From: Cytobacillus oceanisediminis
GTDB taxonomy: Bacteria; Bacillota; Bacilli; Bacillales; Cytobacillaceae
Reading direction: 5' to 3'
Assembly: GCF_003182355.1 (NCBI RefSeq)
Contig: NZ_QGTW01000008.1
Coordinates: forward strand, 124,001-188,000
Length of the DNA: 64,000 bases
Shown here: piece by piece, positions 1-9,530 of the stretch
Numbering within the stretch: position 1 is the stretch's first letter
How the letters are laid out: each line of letters starts with the position of its first letter
The notes under the pieces: model-generated
Seen by the model: only the letters and a program-made list of their open reading frames with translations
The model's database searches: none
What the model was told of the DNA's origin: nothing
Program-made: the position numbers and the translations under genes

Positions 1-293
1 AGTTTGCGCAAAACTTTATCGCTTCTCCACTGTTTAGCAAGCTCGACAGCAGCTCTCTCAAGGTTACCATTGTATTCTTCCAGCTTTCCTTCAAACATTT
101 CGAATAAGGTAAATGCATCTGCCACTGAGCCAGCAAATCCTGCCAGTACCTTTCCATTAAAAAGCTTTCTCACTTTTCTCGCTGTGTGTTTCATCACAAC
201 TGCATTGCCAAAGGTTACCTGGCCGTCACCAGACATCGCACATTCTCCATTATGATGCACAGCAAATATCGTTGTTGCATGAAATTCAGACAT
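1..293 (-). CDS. hslV: HslV/ClpQ (CodW) protease subunit, N-terminal part
   Basis: Proteolytic subunit of the two-component ATP-dependent protease HslVU (ClpYQ, CodWX), which with the HslU ATPase degrades cytoplasmic proteins. The 97 residues seen start [12 protein letters not shown] and continue with the family blocks [19 protein letters not shown] and [15 protein letters not shown]. As in B. subtilis CodW, the TT of usual HslV proteins is preceded by a short extension beginning Met-Ser, so the catalytic nucleophile is expected to be the N-terminal serine rather than threonine; the serine is seen, its role is inferred from B. subtilis. Start chosen at the ATG at 293 behind a strong AAAGGAGG. 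It follows xerC as in the codV-clpQ-clpY-codY operon. The C-terminal part lies beyond base 1. Confidence 0.95.
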   Translation of the reverse strand, partial: MSEFHATTIFAVHHNGECAMSGDGQVTFGNAVVMKHTARKVRKLFNGKVLAGFAGSVADAFTLFEMFEGKLEEYNGNLERAAVELAKQWRSDKVLRK

Positions 294-330
294 GAAAGAC
301 TCCTCCTTTGGAGCATTAGCTTATTATTTT

Positions 331-568
331 GGCTCTGTTTAAAATTATGTTTTGATTTCCGCTGCAGGCACTCAGCGAACCGCGGGCTTCGGACGCTTCT
401 CCGCGCCCTGCACTTGCAGGGTCTCCCATGGTACGCTATTCTCCGCAGGACTTTGAGTAAACCTCTTCGAATAAACACCGACGAAGAAAACGCGAATGAT
501 TTTCGAGGAGCTCGTGCATTTCGCTCAATCAACACAGTGCTAAATAAACAATTAGCTTCAACACAGCT
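331..568. repeat. Dispersed TIR-bounded hairpin element, copy 1
   Basis: Fills most of the 314-bp hslV-xerC spacer. It runs from GGCTCTGTTTAAA to TTCAACACAGC, which are imperfect inverted repeats of each other, with inner arms TTGATTTCCGC at 352 and CAATCAACA at 525. It shares the internal block CCGCAGGACTTTGA with the copies at 16367, 45111 and 61361; copy 3 at 40679 shares the ends only. The open frames across it are products of the repeat and not genes. It sits between two genes expected to be co-transcribed. Confidence 0.85.
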
Positions 569-607
569 TTCTTCTGTCAATCAATCAGCTTTATAATGCG
601 CTTACTG

Positions 608-1510
608 TCACGCCCGCGGATGATGGGCCATATATGTTTTCTTTAAATATTCGTTTGTAACATGCGTATATACCTGGGTTGAAGATAAAAATGCGTGTCC
701 AAGCAATTCCTGAACTGTTCTCATATCTGCTCCATTTGCCATCAAGTGTGTTGCAAATGTGTGGCGCATCATATGAGGATGAATCTTGCCTGTTAAAGTT
801 GATTTTTCAATAAGCTTGTTAAGAATTTCTCTGATGCCTCTTGCAGTTAACGGTCCTCCGCGTGCATTCAGAAATAAATTCTCTGTAGAGTTCCCTTTGG
901 ACACTAATTCTTTACGCCCATTGGTTATGTATGTTTCGAGTGCATCTTGCGCAAAGCTGCCAAATGGGATATACCGTTCTTTGCTGCCCTTGCCATGCAC
1001 TAAAACAGTAGATAAGTACATATCCAAATCCCTAAGCCGAATTTGGCTGCACTCGCTTACACGCATACCTGTGGCATACAATAGTTCCAGCAGCGCTTTG
1101 TTTCTTTGCCCAAGTGGGGTGCTTTCATCACAGGCCTCAAACAGCTGCTGCAATTCTTCTTCATAGAAAAACTCAGGCAGCTTTTTTTCAGCTTTTGGAA
1201 TGGAAACAAGAGCAAAAGGATTTTCAGCCACAAATTCTTCTCTCAGCAGGAATCTAAAAAAGCTTCTTAGGCTTGAAATCTTTCGGGCTACCGATTTGCG
1301 GGCCAGCTTCTTTTCAAAAAGCAACGTCAGGAATACCCTGACATCAGGGTATTCTACCGTTTTCAAATCTGGTATCGCTTGTTCAGACATGAACATAAGG
1401 AATTCCTTAATGTCATGTTGATAATGTTCAATAGTATATTGTGAATAATTTTTTTCAATTTGTAAATATTCAATAAACAACTTTAAAGAAACGTTCACAT
1501 TTTGATTCAT
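608..1510 (-). CDS. xerC: Tyrosine recombinase XerC (CodV)
   Basis: Tyrosine recombinase that, with XerD, resolves chromosome dimers at dif. The 300 residues have an N-terminal SAM-like core-binding domain (about 1-95) and a C-terminal catalytic domain. All catalytic positions are visible: R150 (in ATGMRVSE), K174 (HGKGSKER), H246 and R249 (HPHMMRH), H272 (LLGH) and the nucleophile Y281 (TQVYTH). Start at the ATG at 1510 behind GAGGTGG. It is the first gene of the codV-clpQ-clpY-codY type operon and has its own promoter just upstream; in this genome a repeat element separates it from hslV. Intact and of normal length. Confidence 0.97.
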   Translation of the reverse strand: MNQNVNVSLKLFIEYLQIEKNYSQYTIEHYQHDIKEFLMFMSEQAIPDLKTVEYPDVRVFLTLLFEKKLARKSVARKISSLRSFFRFLLREEFVAENPFALVSIPKAEKKLPEFFYEEELQQLFEACDESTPLGQRNKALLELLYATGMRVSECSQIRLRDLDMYLSTVLVHGKGSKERYIPFGSFAQDALETYITNGRKELVSKGNSTENLFLNARGGPLTARGIREILNKLIEKSTLTGKIHPHMMRHTFATHLMANGADMRTVQELLGHAFLSSTQVYTHVTNEYLKKTYMAHHPRA

Positions 1511-1537
1511 ATATATCCACCTCGCAAGGGCTACTAA

Positions 1538-1566
1538 ATAGTATCACAATTCAATAGCCCATGCAA
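1538..1566 (-). promoter_or_regulatory. Sigma-A type promoter of xerC-hslV
   Basis: On the minus strand: -35 TTGCAT, a 17-bp spacer, -10 TACTAT, with the extended TGA directly before the -10. It lies 28 bp upstream of the xerC start and downstream of the trmFO stop, so xerC-hslV can be transcribed independently of trmFO. Read from sequence only. Confidence 0.7.
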
Positions 1567-1572
1567 CATAAT

Positions 1573-2880
1573 TTACAAATTTTTCATAAAGTTCTGAATT
1601 GTTTCTAATGCTCTTTCAGCATGCTTTTCATTTCTTTCTTTTTTCCCTCTTATTTTCACAGGCAAATCAGGGAATAAACCAAAGTTTGCATTCATCGGCT
1701 GAAAGCTTTTTGGATTTGCCGTGGTAATGTATCGTGCCATGCTTCCAATCGCCGTTTCGTGAGGGAATTCTATTGGAGCTTCCCCTTTTACAAGCCTCGC
1801 CGCGTTAATGCCTGCGACAAGTCCGCTGGCTGCAGATTCCACATAACCTTCTACACCAGTCATTTGCCCTGCAAAGAAGAGATCATTGCGGTTTTTAAAC
1901 TGATACGTTGCACGCAGCACTTTTGGAGAGTTAATAAAAGTATTACGGTGCATCACTCCATACCGTACAATTTCTGCATTTTCAAGTCCAGGTATGAGGC
2001 GAATTACTTCTTTTTGCGGACCCCATTTTAAATGCGTCTGAAAACCAACAATATTATAAAGCGTACCTGCGGCATCATCCTGGCGGAGCTGAACGACTGC
2101 ATAAGGTCTTTTTCCTGTTTTCGGATCTTCTAAACCTACTGGCTTCATTGGACCAAATAGCATGGTCTTCTTTCCGCGGTTCGCCATTACCTCAATTGGC
2201 ATACAGCCTTCGAAAAAAATTTCTTTTTCAAACTCTTTTAATGGCACCGTTTCAGCAGATGTCAAAGCTTCATAAAAACGGTCAAACTCGTCTTCTGTCA
2301 TCGGACAGTTCAAATATGCAGCTTCCCCCTTGTCATATCGGGATTTAAGATAGACTTTGTCCATATCAATCGAGTCTTTTTCAATGATTGGTGCAGCTGC
2401 ATCGTAGAAATAAAGATAATCTTCCCCGGAAAGCTCTTTCAATTTTACAGATAAAGCTTCACTAGTAAGGGGGCCAGTAGCGATGACTGTTGGGCCCTCT
2501 GGAATATCTTTTACTTCTTCATTTATTACTGTTACATTCGGATGGTTTTTAACCTGTTCCGTTACACGTGCGGCAAAATCATGGCGGTCAACAGCAAGCG
2601 CTCCGCCAGCCGGTACCGCACTGCTGTCAGCTGAATGAATGATAACAGAATTTAGCTTACGCATTTCTTCTTTAAGTACTCCAACAGCGTTTGTTAAAGT
2701 GTTGGCACGCAGTGAATTACTGCAAACCAATTCTGCAAATTTATCTGTATGATGTGCAGGAGTCTGCCTGACAGGCCTCATTTCATACAAACGAACTTGA
2801 ATGCCTCTGCTTGCAAGCTGCCATGCGGCCTCACTGCCTGCAAGTCCTGCACCTATTACATTTACTGCTATATCTGTCAT
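1573..2880 (-). CDS. trmFO: Methylenetetrahydrofolate-tRNA(uracil-54) methyltransferase TrmFO
   Basis: FAD-dependent enzyme that makes m5U54 in the T-loop of tRNA using methylene-THF (formerly Gid). The dinucleotide-binding motif GAGLAGSE is at the N-terminus (about residues 10-17), followed by the family blocks [25 protein letters not shown] and [17 protein letters not shown] (C-terminal FAD contact). An upstream GTG at 2895 would add five residues but is part of the ribosome binding site GGAGG itself, so the ATG at 2880 is taken; this gives 435 residues, the B. subtilis length. It lies between topA and xerC as in B. subtilis. Confidence 0.97.
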   Translation of the reverse strand: MTDIAVNVIGAGLAGSEAAWQLASRGIQVRLYEMRPVRQTPAHHTDKFAELVCSNSLRANTLTNAVGVLKEEMRKLNSVIIHSADSSAVPAGGALAVDRHDFAARVTEQVKNHPNVTVINEEVKDIPEGPTVIATGPLTSEALSVKLKELSGEDYLYFYDAAAPIIEKDSIDMDKVYLKSRYDKGEAAYLNCPMTEDEFDRFYEALTSAETVPLKEFEKEIFFEGCMPIEVMANRGKKTMLFGPMKPVGLEDPKTGKRPYAVVQLRQDDAAGTLYNIVGFQTHLKWGPQKEVIRLIPGLENAEIVRYGVMHRNTFINSPKVLRATYQFKNRNDLFFAGQMTGVEGYVESAASGLVAGINAARLVKGEAPIEFPHETAIGSMARYITTANPKSFQPMNANFGLFPDLPVKIRGKKERNEKHAERALETIQNFMKNL

Positions 2881-3077
2881 AATACGAACCTCCACAAATA
2901 CTTATGATCATTTCGATCCAATTAAAATTTATTATTTAAAAACAGTCTCTCTTACTTTACCCTGTTCTTATTCATTTTGCCATTTTACAATACGATTTAA
3001 AAATATAAAAGTTTCAAGCATTATAAAAAGGCACAAACGCCATCTGGAAAGAATCTGGATTTCCCATCCCGCAATAG

Positions 3078-3102
3078 AAAAGAGTGAGCATTAAGCCCAC
3101 CC
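3078..3102 (-). terminator. Intrinsic terminator after topA
   Basis: Minus-strand hairpin GGGTGGGC - TTAAT - GCTCACTC (8-bp stem with G-U pairs) followed by TTTTC, starting just after the topA stop. It separates topA from trmFO. Confidence 0.7.
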
Positions 3103-5178
3103 TTAACTTTGCTTTTCTTCTTTGTAGTCGCATTCAACGCATTGAACCTGGACACCTTTTTTGAGCTTTTTCTCAACAAGAAGATTATCGCATTTCGGAC
3201 AGCTTCTTGGCAGCGGCTTATCCCATGAAATGAAGTCACATTCAGGAAACCTGTCACAGCCGTAGAAAATCCGGCGTTTCTTGCTTTTTCTTTCTATTAT
3301 ATTTCCTTCTTTGCATTTCGGGCATTTGACTCCAATATCCTTAACGATTGGTTTTGTATTGCGGCAGTCAGGGAAATTGCTGCAGGCCATGAACTTTCCG
3401 TAGCGCCCCATTTTGAAAACCATAGGGCTTCCACAATTCTCGCAATCTTCTCCAGCAGGTTCGTCTTTGATTTCAACTTCCTGCATTTCCTTTTCTGCCT
3501 TTTCCAGATGCTTTTCAAAATCCCCGTAGAACCCATCGATAATCTGCACCCAATTTACTTTGCCTTCTTCAACATAGTCCAGGTCTTTTTCCATCTTGGC
3601 CGTAAACTCTATATCAAGAATTTCGGGGAAAAATTCCAGGATAAGCTCAAGGACAATTTCTCCAAGCTCAGTCGGAATAAACCTTTTGTTATCTAAAGCG
3701 ACGTATCCGCGTTTTTGGATCGTATCCAGCGTCGGAGCAAAGGTTGAGGGACGTCCTATGCCCTGCTCTTCAAGAGTCTTTACCAGTCTTGCTTCTGTAT
3801 ACCTTGGAGGAGGCTGGGTAAAATGCTGCTTGGGTTCGATATCCTTTTTTAAAACCTCGTCCCCTTCCTTTAGGTCAGGGAGCATATTATCCTTTTCTTC
3901 AGCCTGATCATCCGAACCCTCTACATATACTTTCATAAAGCCAGGGAATTTGACTTTGGATCCTGTAGCCCGGAAAATCACTGCGCCATTCTTAAGATCC
4001 ACACTCATTGTATCCATGACAGCTGGTGCCATCTGGCTGGCGACAAAGCGTTCCCAAATGAGCCGGTATAATCGAAGCTGGTCACGTGATAGGTATTCTT
4101 TTAAGCTTGCTGGTGCCCTTAACGTGCTTGTTGGGCGGATGGCTTCGTGAGCATCTTGGGCATTGCTATTTTTCTTTTCTTTTTTCTTTTCACTCTGCAA
4201 AAACTCTTTGCCATAGGAGCTTTGAATATATTCTGCAGCTTCGCTCTGGGCAATCTCTGAAATTCGGGTGGAGTCCGTTCTCATATAGGTAATTAAGCCG
4301 ACCGTTCCTTCTTTGCCGAGATCAATCCCTTCATAAAGCTGCTGGGCCAGCATCATCGTTTTCTTTGCCCGGAAATTTAGTTTTCTTGCCGCTTCCTGCT
4401 GAAGAGAGGAAGTTGTAAACGGAGCAGCTGGATTCCTCTTTCTCTCTTTCTTTGTAACTGAAGCAACTTCAAATTTATTCCCCTTCATTTTACCCAATAT
4501 ATTTTGGACATCGCTTTCAGATTTCAACTCAACTTTTTCATTTTCCAACCCATAAAAAGCTGCATCGAAAGCCGTTTTTCCTTTTAAGAACTCTCCATCA
4601 ATCGACCAGTATTCTTCTGGTATAAAGTCCTTTATTTCTTTTTCACGATCGATAATTAATCGGACCGCAACGGATTGAACCCTTCCCGCACTCAAGCCCT
4701 TTTTGACTTTCTTCCATAATAAAGGACTTATATTATATCCAACCAGCCTATCAAGAAGCCTTCTTGCCTGCTGTGCGTCTACCAAATCCATATTAATTGG
4801 CCTCGGATGCTTAAAAGATTCTTTGATCGCATCCTTCGTAATTTCATTAAAAACCACGCGGCAATCCGATTTAATATCCATATCCAGGCTATGGGCCAAA
4901 TGCCAGGCAATTGCCTCACCTTCACGGTCGGGGTCAGCCGCGAGATAAATTTTCTTGGCTTTTTTGGCCGCTGATTTTAGTTCTTTTAAAACAGGGCCCT
5001 TACCGCGAATGGTTATGTACTTTGGTTCAAAGTTATTTTCCACATCTATGCCCATTTGGCTTTTTGGGAGATCCCTGACATGCCCCATAGAAGCTTTAAC
5101 CTTATATTTTTTTCCAAGATAACGCTCAATCGTTTTCGCCTTTGCAGGTGATTCAACGATTACAAGAAACTCTGACAT
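3103..5178 (-). CDS. topA: DNA topoisomerase I (type IA)
   Basis: Relaxes negatively supercoiled DNA through a 5'-phosphotyrosine intermediate. The 691 residues start with a Toprim domain (E9; D82 and D84 in ADPDREGE), then the type IA core with the active-site Y298 in [12 protein letters not shown]. The C-terminal part has three four-cysteine zinc ribbons: CENCGSP...CSNFPDC, CPKCKEG...CDRFPEC and CPKCDN...CVECDY. The extended frame begins with a TTG next to the true ATG at 5178, which has AAGGAGG seven bases upstream. It is preceded by a 503-bp spacer, so it probably has its own promoter, and has its own terminator. Length and order match B. subtilis. Confidence 0.97.
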   Translation of the reverse strand: MSEFLVIVESPAKAKTIERYLGKKYKVKASMGHVRDLPKSQMGIDVENNFEPKYITIRGKGPVLKELKSAAKKAKKIYLAADPDREGEAIAWHLAHSLDMDIKSDCRVVFNEITKDAIKESFKHPRPINMDLVDAQQARRLLDRLVGYNISPLLWKKVKKGLSAGRVQSVAVRLIIDREKEIKDFIPEEYWSIDGEFLKGKTAFDAAFYGLENEKVELKSESDVQNILGKMKGNKFEVASVTKKERKRNPAAPFTTSSLQQEAARKLNFRAKKTMMLAQQLYEGIDLGKEGTVGLITYMRTDSTRISEIAQSEAAEYIQSSYGKEFLQSEKKKEKKNSNAQDAHEAIRPTSTLRAPASLKEYLSRDQLRLYRLIWERFVASQMAPAVMDTMSVDLKNGAVIFRATGSKVKFPGFMKVYVEGSDDQAEEKDNMLPDLKEGDEVLKKDIEPKQHFTQPPPRYTEARLVKTLEEQGIGRPSTFAPTLDTIQKRGYVALDNKRFIPTELGEIVLELILEFFPEILDIEFTAKMEKDLDYVEEGKVNWVQIIDGFYGDFEKHLEKAEKEMQEVEIKDEPAGEDCENCGSPMVFKMGRYGKFMACSNFPDCRNTKPIVKDIGVKCPKCKEGNIIERKSKKRRIFYGCDRFPECDFISWDKPLPRSCPKCDNLLVEKKLKKGVQVQCVECDYKEEKQS

Positions 5179-5681
5179 CAATAGTCCTCCTTGAGAGGGA
5201 ATTTTAACATTCAGGCAAAATCAATTTTGAAGGACTGTTATTCGCCTTTCTAAGATTGACCTTTGTATTTTAGGCTGAATGGCATTATATATATCTTAAT
5301 TTTGGAAAAGCATTTTTTGCTATTTCCAGATTCGAATCATTCATTTAATCTGCAGATATTTACCTTTTTCAATCGGGCAGCTTGCATTTCTAACCAGCTA
5401 TACTGCACCTGTCAGTTAAATATTCATTATTATTCTACATTCTATTCAGGTTTGTCAAACATAATCGGCTTATTTCGAAACCGTTTTCAACCGTTCTGTT
5501 AAATTTTTCAAACTCAAACATCCATTTTCTCTTACGGATACCTGTTGCAAAATGTATAACAGTTTTAATAGAATTTCAACCTTTTTGTAAAAAATCCTTT
5601 AAATTAATACACAAAAAAGAATTTTATTGCAGGATAGAGAGCAAAAATGCATTGGACAAGGGCTCTCTATCTAATCCTTTT
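5179..5681. other. Intergenic spacer, dprA to topA
   Basis: 503 bp of AT-rich sequence without a supportable gene. It contains the hairpin at 5633-5671 next to the dprA stop. A TATATATAAT stretch on the minus strand near 5285-5295 could be a topA -10 region, but no convincing -35 lies at the right distance. Confidence 0.6.
5633..5671 (-). terminator. Possible terminator hairpin after dprA
   Basis: Perfect inverted arms GATAGAGAGC / GCTCTCTATC around a 19-bp loop, 10 bp after the dprA stop. On the minus strand it is followed by a weak T-rich stretch further on, so the terminator call is tentative. Confidence 0.5.
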
Positions 5682-6557
5682 TTAATAAATCAGCTCCTCA
5701 AGTATATCTTCTGCGGTTTTGACAAGTTTGGCCCCCTGCTGTATCAATTCATTTGTTCCCGCTGAATAGGCACTAAAAATACTTCCCGGAACTGTAAAAA
5801 CTTCCCTTCCTTCTTGGACTGCATAGTTTGCAGTTATAAGGGAACCGCTTTTGCTTTTTGCCTGGATAATCAAAGTACCTCTGCTAATCCCGCTTATTAT
5901 GCGGTTCCTCATTGGAAACTGCCATCTTGACGGCCTCGTATTAGGCGGATATTCAGAGATGACAAGATGATTTTTCATCATTTCATAAGCGAGTTTTTGA
6001 TTGGACTGAGGGTATATATGAAAAAGCCCTCCCGCAATGATGCCAATTGTTTTCCCTCCATTTTTAATTGCCTCTTTATGTGCAATTGCATCTACACCTG
6101 CTGCCAGTCCGCTTACAATAACAACCCCGTTTTGGATAAGCTTTGGGAACAAATATTCAATCGCCCTCTCTCCATACTCTGTCGCCTGCCTCGACCCGAC
6201 GACAGCAAGATGGATTCCAGTTTTCAGAAGACCTGTATCACCCTTCGCATATATAATCCACGGAGGCTGGTAGGTTTCTTTTAACAGCACCGGATATTCT
6301 TCATCAAAAAGGGAAATTATTTTAATGCCATTAGGAGAGTATTGGCGAATTTGCTCCTGGATTCGATTGGAATGAAGGTCATGGAGAGTGTCTGAAAGGG
6401 AGTCCTGATTTACAAATAAAGAGTGACTTGAATAGTAAAACGGATCATTGTAAAGGAATTTTAATTGGGGATCTTTTTTTAGAATGCTTAAAATCATTTT
6501 CCAGCTCACTCCTTTGCAATGATGCAAATGGGCCAGCTTCATATTGAATTCTTCCAT
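5682..6557 (-). CDS. dprA: DNA processing protein DprA (Smf)
   Basis: Loads RecA on incoming single-stranded DNA during natural transformation. The 291 residues have a short N-terminal helical region and a Rossmann-type DprA fold (about 80-285) with VGSRQATEYGERA, SGLAAGVDAIAH and RWQFPMRNRIISG. Start at the ATG at 6557 with AAGGAGG six bases upstream; an internal ATG five codons later is possible. It lies between sucD and topA as in B. subtilis. A competence function is known for the family; whether this strain is transformable cannot be seen. Confidence 0.95.
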   Translation of the reverse strand: MEEFNMKLAHLHHCKGVSWKMILSILKKDPQLKFLYNDPFYYSSHSLFVNQDSLSDTLHDLHSNRIQEQIRQYSPNGIKIISLFDEEYPVLLKETYQPPWIIYAKGDTGLLKTGIHLAVVGSRQATEYGERAIEYLFPKLIQNGVVIVSGLAAGVDAIAHKEAIKNGGKTIGIIAGGLFHIYPQSNQKLAYEMMKNHLVISEYPPNTRPSRWQFPMRNRIISGISRGTLIIQAKSKSGSLITANYAVQEGREVFTVPGSIFSAYSAGTNELIQQGAKLVKTAEDILEELIY

Positions 6558-6645
6558 GGGGAACCTCCTTGGTTTTAGAAAAATGAAAAAAGGTGCTGGA
6601 GAAGGGAATGAAAAGAAGGGGATGCAAGCGGAATTACCAATGTAG

Positions 6646-6678
6646 AAATAGCCCCCCCATTAAACAGGGGGACTATTC
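6646..6678 (-). terminator. Terminator-like hairpin after sucCD
   Basis: GC-rich hairpin with arms AATAG-CCCCC and GGGGG-CTATT, located 30 bp after the sucD stop and before dprA. The following tract on the minus strand is only moderately T-rich. Confidence 0.65.
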
Positions 6679-6708
6679 TTATAATAATCAGTTGAAATTT
6701 TGTTGAGA

Positions 6709-7611
6709 TTAATGAGTTTTACACTTATCATAAAGGCCTTTTTCTTTTAATACCTTTATTAAAGTTTCACCCATAACGGATGGAGTATCTGCTACTTGAA
6801 TTCCGCACTCGTTCATTACACGGATCTTTTCATCTGCAGTTCCTTTGCCTCCGGAAATGATAGCGCCAGCATGGCCCATACGTTTTCCTGGAGGTGCAGT
6901 GCGTCCGCCAATAAAGCCTACAACAGGTTTAGTCATGTTTGCTTTAACCCACTCAGCAGCTTCTTCTTCTGCAGTTCCGCCGATTTCTCCAATCATGATT
7001 ACAGCGTAAGTTTCAGGGTCTTCATTGAATGCAGACAATACATCGATGAAGTTAGTTCCGTTAACCGGGTCTCCCCCGATTCCAACAGCTGTAGATTGGC
7101 CGATTCCAGCCTGTGATAATTGGTGGACTGCTTCATATGTCAGTGTTCCTGAACGGGATACAACCCCTACATGGCCTTTTGTATGGATATACCCAGGCAT
7201 GATACCGATTTTGCACTCATCAGGAGTGATAACGCCTGGGCAGTTCGGTCCCACAAGGCGAGTTTTCTTGCCTTCCATGTAACGCTTAACTTTGACCATA
7301 TCCAATACAGGAATATGCTCTGTAATACAGATTGCCAGATCAAGTTCAGCATCAACCGCTTCAAGAATCGCATCCGCAGCAAACGGAGCTGGAACGTAGA
7401 TTACAGAAGCATTCGCACCTGTCGCTTTAACTGCTTCCTCCACAGTATTGAAAACGGGAACACCTTCTACTTCTGTGCCGCCTTTTCCTGGAGTAACACC
7501 GCCGACAATTTGAGTGCCGTATTCAAGCATTTGCTTTGTATGGAAAAGGGCAGTTGAACCTGTAATCCCTTGAACTATAACTTTAGTATCTTTATTAATA
7601 AATACGCTCAC
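6709..7611 (-). CDS. sucD: Succinyl-CoA synthetase (ADP-forming), alpha subunit
   Basis: Alpha subunit of the TCA-cycle enzyme that converts succinyl-CoA to succinate with substrate-level ATP formation; works with SucC. The 300 residues have an N-terminal CoA-binding Rossmann domain ([16 protein letters not shown]) and a ligase domain with the phosphorylated histidine H247 in [11 protein letters not shown]. The frame is open 21 codons further upstream, but the conserved N-terminus MSVFINKDT begins at the GTG at 7611, which has AAAGGAG seven bases upstream, so that start is used. The 136-bp spacer between sucC and sucD is long for this operon and holds a small hairpin (GCAGG/CCTGC). Confidence 0.97.
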   Translation of the reverse strand: MSVFINKDTKVIVQGITGSTALFHTKQMLEYGTQIVGGVTPGKGGTEVEGVPVFNTVEEAVKATGANASVIYVPAPFAADAILEAVDAELDLAICITEHIPVLDMVKVKRYMEGKKTRLVGPNCPGVITPDECKIGIMPGYIHTKGHVGVVSRSGTLTYEAVHQLSQAGIGQSTAVGIGGDPVNGTNFIDVLSAFNEDPETYAVIMIGEIGGTAEEEAAEWVKANMTKPVVGFIGGRTAPPGKRMGHAGAIISGGKGTADEKIRVMNECGIQVADTPSVMGETLIKVLKEKGLYDKCKTH

Positions 7612-7747
7612 GTTAATTCTCCTTTCTGGTTTCCAGAGATGCCCTTCCGGGTCGCCAGGACTTAAGCCAAACAAGCTGCAGGATATTAAAACCTGCTTCA
7701 GGCTGGCCTAATGCTGCCGCACCTGAACGGCCGCTCATTTTTTAGTT

Positions 7748-8908
7748 TTAACCTACTAATGAAACGATTTTTTGCGCGCCGTCAGCCATTGATTCAGCTG
7801 CAATGATATCAATATCGGATTCAGCAAGGATTTTCTTGCCCAATTCAACATTCGTGCCTTCCAATCGTACTACTAAAGGCACACTTAAGCCTACTTGCTT
7901 CGCTGCTTCTACTACTCCAGTAGCGATGACGTCACACTTCATGATTCCGCCAAAGATATTAACAAAAATACCTTTTACGTTTTTGTCAGAAAGGATGATT
8001 TTGAATGCTTCTGTAACTTTCTCAGCTGTAGCTCCGCCCCCAACGTCAAGGAAGTTGGCTGGATCTCCGCCGTAATGCTTAACGATATCCATTGTAGCCA
8101 TCGCCAAACCTGCACCATTAACCATGCACCCGATGTTTCCGTCAAGGGAAATGTAGCTTAGATCGTATTTTGAAGCTTCGATTTCCTTTGCATCTTCCTC
8201 TTCCAGGTCACGAAGAGCCAGGATGTCTTTTTGACGGTAAAGAGCATTTGAGTCAAAGTTTAACTTCGCATCCAATGCCATTACCTTTCCGTCTCCTGTT
8301 ACAACGAGCGGATTGATTTCAGCAATGGAGCAATCCTTGTCGATGTAAGCTTTGTATAAACCCATCATGAATTTTACAGCTTGTCCGACAAGCTCAGTTG
8401 GAATATTGATATTGAAAGCAATTCGGCGTGCCTGGAATGCTGTCAAACCAAGAACTGGATCGATTTCTTCCTTGAAGATTTTTTCAGGCGTTTTTTCTGC
8501 CACTTCTTCAATTTCTGTTCCGCCCTCTTCAGAAGCCATTAAAACAACGCGGGACGTTGCACGGTCCAATACTAAACCAATATAGTATTCCTTTTTAATG
8601 TCACAGCCTTCTTCAATAAGTAAGCGTTTTACCTCTTTTCCTTCCGGACCAGTCTGGTGTGTTACAAGTGTTTTTCCTAAGATCTCACTTGCATATGTAC
8701 GTACTTCTTCGAGGTTTTTGGCAACTTTTACACCGCCAGCTTTTCCTCGTCCTCCAGCATGGATTTGCGCTTTAACAACACAAACCTCAGTGCCTAGTTC
8801 CTTGGCAGCTTCAACAGCTTCCTCAACTGTAAAAGCCACTTTTCCGTTCGGAACTGATACCCCGTATTGTCTGAGGACTTCTTTACCTTGATACTCATGT
8901 ATATTCAT
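7748..8908 (-). CDS. sucC: Succinyl-CoA synthetase (ADP-forming), beta subunit
   Basis: Nucleotide-binding beta subunit of succinyl-CoA synthetase. The 386 residues have an N-terminal ATP-grasp domain ([33 protein letters not shown]) and a C-terminal CoA-ligase domain with [13 protein letters not shown]. Start at the ATG at 8908 behind AGGAGG. First gene of sucCD; a CcpA-like site lies just upstream, which would fit carbon catabolite control of the TCA cycle. Confidence 0.97.
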   Translation of the reverse strand: MNIHEYQGKEVLRQYGVSVPNGKVAFTVEEAVEAAKELGTEVCVVKAQIHAGGRGKAGGVKVAKNLEEVRTYASEILGKTLVTHQTGPEGKEVKRLLIEEGCDIKKEYYIGLVLDRATSRVVLMASEEGGTEIEEVAEKTPEKIFKEEIDPVLGLTAFQARRIAFNINIPTELVGQAVKFMMGLYKAYIDKDCSIAEINPLVVTGDGKVMALDAKLNFDSNALYRQKDILALRDLEEEDAKEIEASKYDLSYISLDGNIGCMVNGAGLAMATMDIVKHYGGDPANFLDVGGGATAEKVTEAFKIILSDKNVKGIFVNIFGGIMKCDVIATGVVEAAKQVGLSVPLVVRLEGTNVELGKKILAESDIDIIAAESMADGAQKIVSLVG

Positions 8909-8937
8909 TTCCCATCCTCCTATCTAACTCTTCAAAA

Positions 8938-8955
8938 AATAGACTGCGCTTTCAT
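8938..8955 (-). promoter_or_regulatory. Possible CcpA (cre) site upstream of sucC
   Basis: The minus strand reads ATGAAAGCGCAGTCTATT, which fits the loose cre consensus WTGNAARCGNWWWCAWW with two mismatches. It lies about 30 bp upstream of the sucC start and just after a TATAAA-like stretch. Binding is inferred only. Confidence 0.35.
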
Positions 8956-9093
8956 TTTATAAAATGACACTACCCTTGTCTACCATTAACTCTAAAATAT
9001 TATATTTCTTTAAAAATTTAAAATATTAAATAGCAGGGAAACCCCTTTATTCACAGTGATTTTTGACATTACCAACAAATAAATTATTTTATT

Positions 9094-9124
9094 AAAATAA
9101 AGAAAACTGCCTTTTCGGCAGTCT
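9094..9124 (-). terminator. Intrinsic terminator after ylqH
   Basis: Minus-strand hairpin GACTGCC - GAAAA - GGCAGTT followed by TTCTTTATTTT. It lies about 110 bp after the ylqH stop in the 325-bp spacer to sucC; the rest of that spacer is AT-rich and shows no gene. Confidence 0.85.
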
Positions 9125-9233
9125 CTACTTTGGCTAGTTTTTTATATTTCTTCATGCTTGCCCCTATATGTAAACGCTGTCATTTCTCCTATTCTTTTAA
9201 TCCGGATCACAAATATTGGTTTAGCAGTATAAA

Positions 9234-9530
9234 TTATTTTCTCCCAAGCTTATTGCCTGCATCTTGATCCGCCCTATAGATAAAAGCAAAGACTTCAGCA
9301 ACCGCCTGAAAGAGTTCTTCGGGTATCCCTGCATTTATATCAAGTTTTCCAAGAAGCTCAACCAAAGATGGGTCTTCCTGGACCGGAACGTTGTGTTCCT
9401 TTGCTTTATCGAGAATGTTTTCAGCAACCAAGCCCCTCCCCTTTGCCGATACTCTTGGCGGAGCCTGCCCATGTGGATCATACGTTAGAGCAACCGCTTC
9501 TTTTCTTTTTCTATTATTCTCTTTTTTCAT
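9234..9530 (-). CDS. ylqH: YlqH: stand-alone FlhB C-terminal-domain homologue
   Basis: 98-residue protein that corresponds only to the cytoplasmic C-terminal fragment of FlhB/EscU type III export proteins. Its EAVALTYDP...PRVSAKGRGLVAENILDKAKEHNVPV...IPEELFQAVAEVFAFIYR matches the part of FlhB that follows the NPTH autocleavage site; the NPTH itself and the membrane domain are absent. The protein therefore begins where processed FlhB-CC would begin. Start at 9530, overlapping the ylqG stop by four bases (ATGA), so the two are translationally coupled. Its role is not established. Confidence 0.9.
   Translation of the reverse strand: MKKENNRKRKEAVALTYDPHGQAPPRVSAKGRGLVAENILDKAKEHNVPVQEDPSLVELLGKLDINAGIPEELFQAVAEVFAFIYRADQDAGNKLGRK

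Noticed and set aside
186-596. Open frames of 121-136 codons on both strands between hslV and xerC
   Set aside because: They lie in repeat copy 1, have no ribosome binding site and no recognisable protein pattern; the plus-strand frame also overlaps hslV.
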